From: Poteriospumella lacustris
Lineage: Eukaryota; Sar; Chrysophyceae; Chromulinales; Dinobryaceae
Direction: 5' to 3'
Assembly (NCBI GenBank): GCA_008000375.1
Contig: SMOI01000091.1
Location: 5,465-69,464 of the forward strand
Length of the DNA: 64,000 bases
Shown: positions 31,479-43,300 of the stretch, piece after piece
Position numbering within the stretch: the stretch's first letter is position 1
How the letters are laid out: each line of letters starts with the position of its first letter
Notes under the pieces: generated by a model
Databases searched by the model: none
What the model saw: the letters and a program-made list of their open reading frames with translations, nothing else
What the model was told of the DNA's origin: nothing
Program-made: the position numbers and the translations under genes

Positions 31479-31830
31479 ACCCCGCCCCCCCCCTACAGTA
31501 GTGTAAAAACCTCTCACTCCGCTCACCGCTTGCTGTTGTTGCCCCCCCCCCGCCACACGCTCACACTCACTCCATAGTCAAACCGGGTCATTGGAATACT
31601 TATCGTCACGAATACAACATCGCACACGCACAAACAACACAGAACAAACAGAAAAGAAACAAAACGAAACGAAACGAAAGAAAAGAAAAACGAAGGAAAA
31701 CGAACGAACGAGGATGACGCGACCCGAGACGACAGACACGACGTCGTGCATCGTGGCCTGACAGAGAACCAGACCGTACTGTAGTAGCAGCAGCTACAGC
31801 TGCGTACGGTGTGGCGGGGCGTTTGCGTGC
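31479..31830. other. Convergent intergenic region, low-complexity
   Basis: Tail-to-tail gap. It holds two C-runs (about 31486-31494 and 31543-31551) and an A-rich AAACGAAACG/AAAGAAAAG tract near 31650-31710. No gene. Confidence 0.5.
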
Positions 31831-34800
31831 TTAATCGGTAAAGGTCACGTTGTGTCGTCCGGACCAGCCCGGTGTCGACCCCCCGGCCGTTTCAAACAAC
31901 GGAATACGACTGCTGCTGCTACCACTCGTCAACGGCGCACCACCACCTCCTCCTCGAGCTCCTCCACCTCCACCCAGCGACTGATGCAGGGGGCTGATGC
32001 TATCACCGTCGTGGCCTGACGGGGGCACATCCACCGTCATTGCAGCGATACGTGGGGATCGTTGACTCAGCCCACGGGCGCTGGTGGGTGCACTGGTCCG
32101 TCCGGCCAAGAGACTATCCGTTTCAGATGTCGATCGGGCCGCCGATTCCTTCTCTTCACCCAAACCTGAGTTTTGACGACTGCTACGACGGCTTTCAGCC
32201 GCCGCCGATGGTACAGTCGCCGCGACAGACGCCCCCGCTGCTGCTGCTGCTGCCGCTGCTGGTGCAGCTGCCGCCCGACGACTGCCCTGTGAGGCTTCTT
32301 CGTCGTGCTCGTGCTCGCGCTCTTCTTCGTGGTCACTGTCGACCATCGCCGCGAGATCATCGGGGGCCATCACATCTTCGCCGTTGTCTTCCCGCGACCG
32401 TCCCGATCGCTGGGACATTCCTCGACCATCCGCGCCCGCACCACCACCCGCACCACCGTCGCCTCCGTTGGCGCCTCCTTCGGTCGCGTTCTTGTTAAAC
32501 ACCGCAAAGACATTCTGACGCTGCATTTTCACCTTGTAATCTTCAAACAGCTCGACGATTTTGCCCGCTTGATCCATGAGAAACTGTCGATGAATGATGC
32601 GGCTGCCGTCTTTCTCCACCTCGTGGATCACGTATCGTGTATAGCGACCGAGATAATTCTTATGTTCGGGGTCCTTCTCAATCGATGCTTCGATCGTTAC
32701 TTTCCGTCGTGCCCCGGCGGGGCCAAACCAACGACGACATTTCGACAAGACCAACATCAATTCATCGTGCGAGACTTCCAAATCGTCCGGCACGAAAAAC
32801 TCTTCGTTCGGGGCCGTGATCCGTCGCCAGAGATCCAAAATTCGACCATCGCGGTGGATGTACACCAAATACTCGTACAACAGGAACAACGACAACACTG
32901 AACACGAGAAAAACAACACAAACGTGATGAACGCCCCCGTGATCCCACTGCCTTCGTCCCGCAACATCCGCGAATACAACTTCACGAAATCGCCGTAGAA
33001 ACAATCACAGTCGTCCGAGGTATACGCGGTCGAACACGCCTCCGAGACACGTGTACACGCATAATTATGATACGCCAAATCCACCAACGTGATCAAATAC
33101 GGATCCAAGACCGTCACCACGCCATACGCCGCAAAGAACTTGGAGAATCCATCGGGCATCAAATCGGTCAGTTGATACATCATCACGCCAAAACACGACA
33201 GACACAACATCATCAGAATGTTCCCCAGCATGCCAATCGCGACAATGGCCACTTCCGTCGCATCGGAAACCGAAGTCGATGAATATTTGAACGAGATCTG
33301 CAATACCCCCAACTGGAAATCATACAACGGTGTGCCCACCCCGAGAATATACAGATATTGCGACAGATAATGCACATAGATCCGCATCCACAGGGCAAAG
33401 ATGTACGAAAACAAACTCACGTAGAAGTCGAACGTGCCATAATTCATGGGGAACAAGTCGCCGAAGAGTTCCAACGTCATGTACCGCAGTTTCGACCGAC
33501 TGATGGCCCCCGGCATCAAATTCTTCGACCGCGTCGGATCGTAGGCAATCGACATGGTGTATTCACTCAATTCACGTCCATCACGCAGTTCTTCCCATGG
33601 TTGAGCATCCCGTTCAAAGGTACCATCCGCATTGCGACGTAACCCACTCTCGGGAAAGAAGGCACCGCCTTCACGTTGCGTGGTCAATGAACCGGGTGTG
33701 ATCGGTGACTTGGGACTCAAACGGTTCTGAGACATGATGGCATCACTGTCCAAACGTGGACCCTCGGATTGCCATTTGCGTACGACCGTTCCTTCTAAAC
33801 CAGCTGCTGCCCAGGCACGGGCCTTGGGGTTATCAATCGATTCGACACCGGGTAACTTGCCACGTTGTTCAGGATGCAGAAACTCTTCGTCTTTCAAATG
33901 ATATCCACGCTCCAAGACCTATATACATACATGTGACACAAACACTCCGTATCATCAGCCACACAGTCGGTGCACAACGAGGCGGGAGAAGAAAACGTAC
34001 CTCGATTTCTTCGTTGTGCCCCTCGTCGTCCTCGTTGTCCAACTTGCTCAGCTTCAGGCGAATGTTCTGTTTCCATTTATGAATCAATTCTTGGCGATGT
34101 TCGACGAAATTTTCGACTTTGGACATGCGACTTTCACCGTGAAACGCGGATGGTGCAGACCCATCCGCACCGCTACCGCCCCCACCGCCGCCGGGATGTA
34201 TCGCATGGCCACGTACCGAAAAGAAACGACTGAGCTGTTGCGTCATCGACAACCCATGGGCTCCGTGGCTTCCTCCATGTGAAGCCCCTCCTCCTCCCCC
34301 ATGGGCGATTGTGTTTTTCTTTTCTTCGTCGTCGACACCGTCGTCTCCCTCCGCCCCTCCGCCACCCGTTTCACCTTTTTCAATGTCTCGATGAGCCAAT
34401 TTCCGTCGGAAAATACCCTTGTCCACGGGCAGCAAAGGAATCACACGTCCTTCCGTGCCAGCATTCGTACTACTATCGTCTCTCCCGCCCTTGGATGAGG
34501 GCAATTTGTGTCGGGTCGCGTAGATCGAATCTTGATACGCCTCTTCGTAGCTGAGCAACGTCCGTTGCAAGTCCCTGCCCGACACGATGGCCTTGGAGAT
34601 GTAATCTAAATCGTAATCTACCGACTATACCATAGACAGCACAGCACAGCAGCAGCAACACGGAGAATCATGTCAGCGGTAACAGACAGTGAGGAGGGGT
34701 GGGCGCAATGCACGGTACCTTCAGCATCGCTTCCGTCGCGCCCAACTCTTGCAACGACAAGTGGCGTACTTCCAAATAGACATTGCACAGCCAATTGCTC

Positions 34801-36343
34801 AAATCGTTGGCAATTGTTTGTTCCATCGTACGGAAATGTTGATAATACGGAGAATGTTCCCCCCGCAACATCGGCAAACGCATTTTCCCTTCGACCAGTG
34901 ACATGTTCTCAAAGGTCATCGGCAGCGCGGTCCAGGCCACGATTTCATCGACCGGATTCCGATGGGAAGCTAACCGAAACAATTCCAAGACAAAGACAAA
35001 CGATGGACGTAACGCTGGACCTGGTGGACACAGCGCAAAGACACTGTCTTCGAAACGCATGATCCGATCAAAGTATCGCCCCGGATGTTTGACGATACGT
35101 GTGATACCCGGGCGAGCACTACCAATGCCACAGGCATCTAAATGACTCCAAGAAATGGGGTGTCCACCAAGACTCTCGTATTGGGTGAGCATCAAGGCGT
35201 AGGCACCTTTCGGTAGTTTGTTCTTCACACCACGGAGCATATGAATACGCATCTACACTCAAGCACACGCATACATACACACGCTAATTCAGCATACAGA
35301 ATCACCAGAACAAGCACCATACAACATACCTCAACAGGCTGGGGGAAACGCTGCGTGAAGACCTGATACTTACGGGCCAATGAATCACGATGAATCGTGA
35401 TGGTACCGAAGTTCTCCTTCACGGCGCCTTCTTGACGCTTGATACCCTCTTCCAAATCTTCACGCGCTTTTCGGAATTTCAAACTTAAATCACGTTCTTT
35501 TTCCATCGTTAACTTCACTACTTTGGCCTTCTCGACGAGCAAATTCGCACGGGCTTTCTTTTCCATTTCTTTGACACGTTTACGGGCTAAATCTTCCCGC
35601 CAAATGACGTCGGTTTGCAGCTTTTTCATATTGTCGACAGCTTCTTTGTGCTTCTCAATGGTTGCCTTCTCCATGATCGCTTTCTTTTCATGCACAATTT
35701 CTTCGGGGATACGGCTCACCGGCAATGCCTGTGGCGTCACAATGGTATCGAATTCTTCATAGACGTGGGGCTTCTCGTCGGGCCGTTTGATTTGTTTGCT
35801 GATATCTTCCGTGAGTTCAAAGGGTCGAATGATCTCTGTTTTATCCCAGAAGGCGTCCAAGTTGATGTCTTCCAATTCCAAGGTGTCCTCTGGCTTCTTC
35901 GAGGATTGATAGGCACTACTACTGCCCCCATCACCTTCGCTGCCTTCATAACCGCCATGGCTACCTTCTTCCCCGTCCTCTTCTTCGACGTGATCCGATG
36001 GCTGTAATCGAGGAGAGTGACTGGGAGTGGCATTGGCACTATGAACACCTTTCAAACGATTCAATTTGTCGGATAACACGATGCGGCGGATTTTCGACCA
36101 ACGCGAAGTGGCCTTGGTAACGGGAGCTTTCTCCCGCGGCGAAGCCACTTCGGTGACTTCTTTTCCACTTTTCGTATAAGTTGTTGTGACAACCGGATCA
36201 TCGTTCTTTTGATCCATGTCATCGTCGTCTTGCAAGGCTTGAAAACGCTCTTGCAGTTTCCGCATCAAAGCCATCTTCTTCCACAGCTCGGTCGGTTCTC
36301 CCTTTCCAGGGTCGTGGTCGTCCGGAGACTTTGGAACATCCAT
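31831..36343 (-). CDS. C2-domain plus multi-transmembrane protein
   Basis: Four exons, 35330-36343, 34719-35252, 34001-34624 and 31831-33918 (introns 77, 94 and 82 nt, all phase 0), about 1419 aa. Residues 1-338: charged, with a coiled coil near 240-330. Residues 339-516: C2-like beta domain (GAYALMLTQYESLGG...FVFVLELFRLASHRNPVDEIVAWTALPM...GKMRLPMLRGEHSPYY). Residues 517-724: helix plus Gly-rich disorder. Residues ~880-1075: four hydrophobic helices (YVSLFSYIFALWMRIYVHYL, AIVAIGMLGNILMMLCLSCFG, FFAAYGVVTVLDPYLITLVD, GAFITFVLFFSCSVLSLFLLY) with a Cys-rich loop between the last two. Then a ~120-residue soluble domain and a low-complexity Ala/Ser/Gly tail. The C2 pattern (VxWxxLPM then xxLLRGE) resembles that of ciliary C2 proteins, which is inference. 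No family name recognised. Confidence 0.85.
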
Positions 36344-36984
36344 TCTTTTTGTGAGATCAAACCAAGGATACAAATTTTAACTGAAGATAAACTACTGTTG
36401 ATGTACAACGTCTGCCAACGTTTGATTGATATGCACACGGCGCGAGAAAAAATTTTTCGGCCAAACTACCAGATAAATTTATGGTTCAAAAAGCCACTCA
36501 GCATGCAATAGAATCTCTGTTAATCGCCTCTATTGACAGGAGTCCGATCAAACAATTCGAAATGCACAATATCGAAATAGGCAAGCTTGCTCTTCATTCA
36601 TCGACTTGTTGTTGTGCGCCAAACGATCAGAACGGTGCTAAAACCGTTTCAAAAACTTCCCCAGTCAACCAATACTGCTTCTTAGTGTATCACACCCGAC
36701 GACAGCACAACACAGATGCACACACTGTCGTGCGTCAGAGAACCCATCGCAGCAGCCTCCTAACAGCTCAGCAGGCTCCTCTACCACTCCAGCCACTCCA
36801 ATCCAGTCAGCACAGGAACCCAACAACGTCACTTTGAAGAATCTTTCTGGAGGCCTCTGACTCCGCTGTAGATGGTTCCTTTTCCTAAGCGAATCATTTC
36901 TCATTGAAATCACAATTTAATAGCTTATACCAAGCTACCTAAAGCCTCAAACGCGTCGCATTTACCGTCCCACTAGTTACTTCA
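36344..36984. promoter_or_regulatory. Divergent region between C2-TM gene and CAF16-like gene
   Basis: 641 bp between outward-facing starts, with no convincing gene. Its right half is CA-rich. Confidence 0.4.
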
Positions 36985-38024
36985 ATGTCTTCCTTTGCCT
37001 CCACTCCTGCTGCCGCTGCTCCTGCGAAAGCGCCTCTTCATGTTGACGTGAACAATCTGACATTCGGATACCCTGGAAGACCTCCTGTGTTGAAGGATTT
37101 GAACATGCAGTTGACTGATGGCGCTCGCTGTTTGTTGATTGGTGCGAACGGTGCTGGAAAGTCCACTCTGTTACGTATCCTAAGCGGTCGCCATCTCACC
37201 AAGCCTGATGAGAACGTCCGTGTGTTAGGAAGATCCGCCTTCCACGACACGCGCCTCAACTTTGAGCGTTCTTACCTTGACACTGACTGGGGCATGCGTA
37301 CCGTTGCCTTCGCCGGTTATGGTTGCCCTCTCCAAGCTGATATCCCTGTGCACGGCATGATGACCAAGTTGCAAAACGACTATCCTGAGCGTCGTGACGA
37401 GCTGTTGAAGCTCTTGCGCATCGATCCTGGTAAGAAACCTGTTTGGAACCGATAGGTGTTGCAAGACGACACGCTGTATTGCTCTTTCCCATGCTAATCA
37501 TTCATTCCTATCACATAGAGTGGAGAATGCATCAAGTCTCCGATGGCCAACGTCGTCGTGTGCAGATTTTCATTGGTCTCTTGCGTCCTTTCACTGTCCT
37601 GTTTTTGGATGAAGTAACGGTCTCGTTGGATGTGGTTGTCCGTCAAGACTTATTGCGGTGGTTGAAGCATGAATCTGAAACTCGCAAGTCAACCATCATC
37701 TATGCGACTCACATTTTCGATGGTTTGGATGATTGGCCGACGCATTTGCATTACTTGAATGACCAAGGCGCCACTGGCTGGCAAGGACGCATTGAGGAAT
37801 TGGACATTTACCAACAGATGCGTCAACGTGGTGAGCCCAGTCCTCTTTTGCGAATTGCGGAGACATGGTTGCGTGCTGAATTGGAAGCTCGTGATCGTCA
37901 GAATATTCAAGAAGAAGCCATGGGTGAAGCTGCCAATGCCGATCGTAACCCTATGCAAGTGTCGTACGTCTCTGGTGGAGGATTTTCGAATGGACGTATG
38001 GCTGCCTATGACTTCGTCAAATAA
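36985..38024 (+). CDS. Soluble ABC ATPase, CAF16/ABCI-like
   Basis: Exons 36985-37429 and 37519-38024, 89-nt intron (phase 1; [19 protein letters not shown]), about 316 aa. It has one ABC domain and no membrane part. Walker [11 protein letters not shown]-loop region FAGYGCPLQ, signature [11 protein letters not shown], Walker [13 protein letters not shown], and switch ATHIFDG are all present. [15 protein letters not shown] is characteristic of the CAF16 group (CCR4-NOT-associated ATPase of yeast, ABCI19/20-type in plants). Role: probably cytosolic, in transcription or mRNA regulation by homology; the exact function is unknown. The N-terminal Ala-rich stretch is extra. Confidence 0.92.
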
Positions 38025-38667
38025 ACAGCCTCTGTTTTGTTTGGTGACTGCATGACTCTGTGGACCCATTTTTGTAGCCGGATAGGATCTCTCTGCGTCT
38101 TTCACTCCCTTTTTTTGTTTCAAATTTCTCTGTGTTATGGGTGTGAAGCTGGTTTAGTTCGCTGTGGAAGATTGAGTTCCTTTCAATTCTCCACAATGAA
38201 CTGGCAAGCATCGCCGCTTTCTGATATAGTACTTGTTTTAGCTTTCGGTAGGCTGCAGTTCCCTCCTCCGGGGGGGGGGGTGCCTTCCAACGGAGATTCT
38301 CTCGAAGGAAGTGTGTATTTCTTTGTGTAATTCATCCCAATCTGCACTCGGTTTGTAAAGCATTGAAGTGAAACGTATTGTATCGTTTTGAACAGAGTAT
38401 CAGATGTAAAAAGATCCGGTCAGGTAGAGCAGAAGCAAGGAGGTTTCGTTCCACTTCCATGGTACAGCCGGACATGCGCAAGTACACCGATGCCCTGTTC
38501 GAGTGACCATTCACATACCGAGATCTACCATATTTGTTGCACCCAACGTCAAATATATTTGAACTGGCATTGCTTGTTACGTTTGTGAAACCAAAACGTT
38601 ACAAGAAAATGTGGAATGGAGATACAAATGGGATAAAATGGTGAAATGCAAAAAGGTCTACGCAGCG
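38025..38667. other. Convergent intergenic region
   Basis: A 643-bp gap between the tails of the CAF16-like gene and the second hydrolase, containing a G11 run at 38270-38280. No gene supported. Confidence 0.5.
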
Positions 38668-39579
38668 TTAATGAGCAGTAATGAAGTTCAAAATTTCAGG
38701 TTGCACTTCCTCGTGACATTCGTGGAAAAACACATGACCTGCTTGGTTATAGGACTTATAAGTGAAGTCACACTTTGTCGCTTTCAACAGCTTGGTCCAC
38801 TTCCGCTTGTTGGAGTAAGGCACAGACTTGTCTTGTCGACCCCAGAGCAACAGTACAGGAAAGTGTTCCTGATTTGCAATTTTTCGAATATGAGCGGAAA
38901 TGTCAGACATGGGGAAAGCGAGAACACATCCCACAAAGGCATCGATCCACTTGTCCTTCTCGTTGGCATACATAATGGACATATCGCGAACTGTTTCCGC
39001 TTTCAATTGGTCATATTGCTCGCCTTTTCGGAGATACTCTTGAGCCCAGATCTTTTCTTGCTTTTTAACATCTCTGAGTGAATCCTTTAGTACGCCATGG
39101 ATACATGTGGCACTCCGAACGAACCGGATTGGGAAATAGCCCATCATTCCCGCTGGTGCCAAAAGGGTCAATGATTTCACTAATGACGTATGTCGCGAAG
39201 TAAAAATTGTTCCAAGACTTCCGCCCATAGAATGAGCAACAACATGGATCTTTTCTCCCGGTTCGGGCCCATACAAATGAAGGAGAAGCTCCACGATTTG
39301 TTGTACGTGTTCTTCTTCACCGTACTGCCCATTAGCCGACGGATGCGAGAATCCTCGGCCAATCAAATCATATTGCAATGTCTGATACCCTTGATCGTTT
39401 GCATAGCATGCCAAGCGATTGAATCCCGAATGATACGAGCCAATACCATGGATGAACAAGATTTTCCCTCGTCGCTCAACATCCTTCGGTGGCTCTTTCA
39501 ATACATAATGCGTCCCACCGAAGAACTGCCCACGAGGGACCCATGAAGATTCAGCTGTGCTCGGTGTGCTTTCAATCAT
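38668..39579 (-). CDS. Alpha/beta-hydrolase (paralogue 2)
   Basis: A single exon of 303 aa. ILFIHGIGSYHSGF oxyanion strand, nucleophile elbow VAHSMGGSLG, acid-strand LLWGRQDKSVP, and His in QAGHVFFHEC. It shares YQTLQYDLIGRGFSHPSANGQYGEEEH, TSRHTSLVKSLTLLAPAGMM and overall length with the hydrolase at 27376-28371, hence a dispersed paralogue pair in opposite orientation. The elbow is HSMGG preceded by Ala rather than Gly. The start is the ATG at 39579; a 13-bp tandem duplication immediately upstream creates another out-of-frame ATG. Substrate unknown. Confidence 0.88.
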   Translation of the reverse strand: MIESTPSTAESSWVPRGQFFGGTHYVLKEPPKDVERRGKILFIHGIGSYHSGFNRLACYANDQGYQTLQYDLIGRGFSHPSANGQYGEEEHVQQIVELLLHLYGPEPGEKIHVVAHSMGGSLGTIFTSRHTSLVKSLTLLAPAGMMGYFPIRFVRSATCIHGVLKDSLRDVKKQEKIWAQEYLRKGEQYDQLKAETVRDMSIMYANEKDKWIDAFVGCVLAFPMSDISAHIRKIANQEHFPVLLLWGRQDKSVPYSNKRKWTKLLKATKCDFTYKSYNQAGHVFFHECHEEVQPEILNFITAH

Positions 39580-39592
39580 TGCTTTCAATCAT
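39567..39592 (-). repeat. 13-bp tandem duplication at the hydrolase start
   Basis: Read on the minus strand, ATGATTGAAAGCA is followed at once by a second ATGATTGAAAGC. The downstream copy carries the start codon used here. The upstream copy gives an out-of-frame ATG that stops after six codons, so it forms a tiny uORF overlapping the start region. Confidence 0.7.
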
Positions 39593-40335
39593 TGAATTGT
39601 AATTGTGAAATGGCCCAGAAGCAAAGTTCGGCTGGCAGCTGGCTGGTCATCGTCGTGCTGCTGGGAGATTCTTCGGCAGTTACACTGCGCAACTATCACT
39701 TCGAAATATGATATATAGATTCGTACTTTGTTCGTTAATATGTACTGTAGCTAACGATCTCAGTGGACCGATGGACCGAGGAGAGGAGGATGTCGGTGTC
39801 ACATTGGAATACGCTTGTCCATGACGCTTCAAAAAAGGCAGCGCTTGTCCCAGTTGTCCTACCAAAAGCCGCCCATCGTTCTTGAGTTTTAGTCGGTAGT
39901 GATCTGTTGCTATGCCATATATGCCCATGGTTGGGAGAGAAAGAAGGAAAATATATTAGCGTTTACACTTTGTGACGAAAAACAAAAACAATAGCACAGC
40001 CGCAACAACAATAACAATCCCCATCGCTCAACGCCCCATGTTGACGATGAAGCCTGATGAAGACGTCGTGTGGACAGCTGCCGGACACGATTCGACGGCG
40101 AATACATGACATCGTGCGGGTAATTTCGCCGATGACGTCCTCCGCTGTGGCAAACCTACTTCTAATTCATCTACCAAACGGCACAAAAAAATCAAAGAAC
40201 GAACAAAATAAAACAAAACAAATCAGTTTGGAGGAGAGGGCGGGGGAACAACAAAGGGTAAAGACCAAAAGCAGCTAGCACAACTGTGCAGGTACACTCC
40301 TCGCTCGCGCCGGTGGCAGAGTTCCTTGATCCACG
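39580..40335. other. Intergenic region between hydrolase and giant surface-protein gene
   Basis: About 756 bp. A minus-strand 82-codon frame at 39680-39928 (MGIYGIATDHYRLKLKNDGR...) has no supporting feature. The right part, A-rich (AAACAAAACAAATCAG), is the presumed 3' UTR of the giant gene. Confidence 0.4.
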
Positions 40336-43300
40336 TTAGCTGTTGATCACCTGCTTGTTGTCACGAGTCTTGAACAAACTAGTATGCAATCCATCCCATC
40401 CACGGGTATACCGCAACTTCTCAATGTGCGCGATGTATAAGTCGACCATAAACGTTTGAAACAAACGGCCACTAGTCAACGCCACCACCGGCCAAATCGA
40501 AAACTGGTCGATGGACAAATAATACGACGAGAACTGGATGACCACCGCAATCAACACCAAGTTGTTTATACCCGCCAAACGAGAGAACATCGCATAAATG
40601 CGTGCCAAGGTCGAGGATGGACCTAAGACAATCGCAATCATACCCGAGATCGGTGCCAAAATGAACGCACCGGGCCAGAGACTAATCATCAAATTGAAGG
40701 CGCGATGATCCGCACATTTCGTCACGTCATTCGATACACACAAACTCGTCGATAGAATCAATACCCAGAGGATACAATCCGACAGTGACAACAAAAACAA
40801 CGGCAATTCAATCAAACGGCGCACATAGGTTGGTCCATACGGGAAGATATTGTAGCCGACCATGAAGCGTGTGAAGAAAAACACGTAGAAGTTGTTGATA
40901 TACGCCAGACGCCACCGCGCACGCAACGATTCCATCAAATCTGTCCAGAACGTTGGTTGGGCTGTGGTGGGAGTGATGGAAGCGGTTGTAGCGGAGGGTG
41001 TGAGGGCAGTAGACGATGTGGTGGTCGCACCCGCAGCAGCCCCCACCTTCTTCTCGGACGGTGTGAACGGGGTCGTCGTGGTGACTTGCCCGCTGTTGGT
41101 CGCCATTGGCGTGGCTATGGCTGATGTTGGACCTCGTGAACGTGAACTGCCACCATCTGGATTGACAGGGCGACGTTTACCACTATTACGATGACTACCA
41201 CTGCCGCTGTTGCGTTTGCCACTGGACTTTTGGCCAGATGATGCTCCTGAACTCGACGTATACGAACCAAAGATCGTTCGAATCGATTTCGGTCGATGGG
41301 AGGAAGATCGTCCTCCGGCCAAGGACTTACGATCCGAGGTACCCGTTTCTTCGTCGTCTTCGTCGTCTTGGGTATGCGTACCACGACCTGAGAACGTCAT
41401 GCGACTGAAAAACGACGCCGGTAAAATCGAATCACGGAAACGATCCGACATCTGTGATTCAAACGGTGCATCATCCGTCGATGCAAAGGCACCACGCGAG
41501 TGACGCTTCTTCCGTGACGAGGTGCTGATACTTCGCCGACGGATGTCATCGTCGTCTTCTTCACCATCCACCTCGTGACTCACATCGAACGTCGTACGAA
41601 TGACAACGGGTGTCTTGCCACCATCTCCACCACCACCGCCAGATGATGGCGTGGTCAACCCCAATTCGACATCTTTCAGTGCACCACCAGCCGAGACCGC
41701 GTCGGCTTCATCGGTGATTCCCAATCGACCAGAGGAAAACGCCCCCTGCAATTTGATATTCGAATACACCCACGCACGCACGGGGTGCTGGAAACAACTG
41801 GGTGCCAAATCACTACGGCCCGACAACGTCTGCGTTTGCTTCCGTCGTTGACGTCGTAATCGTCGCAATTGGGCAGCATGTTCCATCTGCAAATCCGTTG
41901 CGGATTTCCGTGGCGTACGCGCTGCTTTCGCTTGGGCACGTGCAATGAATTTACGTTCATTGTATGACTTTGAGCGTCCTCGTATGGCACCCGTCTCACT
42001 GGTAAACGTATCACGTCCGGTTTGACTCTCGGAGATCTCCGAAAAGCGTTGCGAATACGCTTCTTCGAGACTACGCGATGGTAGCTGTCGTGTCTCACCG
42101 TCATCGCCAATGATCAAGGAATCATCATGCAACGAATACTCGCCACTCATAACTTCTTGCAAGATACGACGCGAAGCGCGTTGTGATTTCGGCCGTGGCT
42201 TGTCGTTGTTGCGGTCACCATTGGCATCGATGTCGTCGCCGCCATTGTTCCCCTCCTCTCCATCATCCGTAGGAGGATCCCGTGAATCCCGTCGTCCATG
42301 GCGGCTACTGCCTTCATTGCTGTCGAAGCTGCCTTGTGGATTGAAGACCGAATAAGTGCGCGAGAAAGAAACCGGTGGCTTCGTCGCGGAGGCACCGTCC
42401 TTGTTCTCCGTATCGTAGCCCTGGTCATCACGTACGTGGGCGCGATCTTCGACTTCCGTTTCGTCTTCCTCGTCGGCGAAGTTACGTGTCGGGAAAATGC
42501 TTTTCAATCGTCGACGAGAAATGAATTCGGTGTACCCCTCGGCATCCGTCACCGCCGTCGCGGCCGCGGCGGCGGCGGTTTTTCCACCCGTGACACGCTC
42601 AGGACTTTGTTTCTCCGCCGAAACAGGTGGAGCCGTCGTGGTTGCCAATGGCCCCACTGTCTTGAACGCACTGCTCGCGGGCGATGATGTCGGCGGCAAA
42701 GGACGATTCGCCATGGGCGTCGTAATCGCTGACGATGGAGGTGGAACAAATTGACCCGAAAACGAGGTCGTGCGACTACTGGCCACCATGGGGAATGGGA
42801 ACACCGACGGCGACAGCTCGGAAAACGATGGATTCTTCATGGAAATCGACATCGACGATCCAGGAGACAAGACACCCCCCGCTGAAACACTGCTGATCGA
42901 GCCACTCTTCTCCGGCAATTGGCCCGTTTCGGCTTCCATCATAATGCGATAAAACTTCGCCATTTCTTCGGCCTTGGCACCATAACTGCGCAACATCGAG
43001 GACGATGTACCACTCATGGAAATGTCCACATTGGCCGCCGATGAAGCAATCGTCGTCGTTCCAAAGTTAACACGCCGTGAAGGTGAAAACTCTTCGTCGT
43101 CGTCCTCTCCACCGTGACTATCGATCGAGGTTCCCCGTCGTCGGGATCGATCATCGCCGGTCTTCATCTCGGCAAAGGATGATTCATCTTCCGAATCATC
43201 CCGCCCCTCAGTCAGAATGGTTTCATCCAGTACGTCATCGTCTTCTAGATCACTCACGTAATCTTCCGGTTGAATAATGTACGTCTCCGCTACGACCTTT

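Noticed and set aside
39680-39928. 82-codon minus-strand ORF between hydrolase 2 and the giant gene
   Set aside because: It has an ATG and a reasonable composition but no motif, hydrophobic segment or context; chance cannot be excluded.
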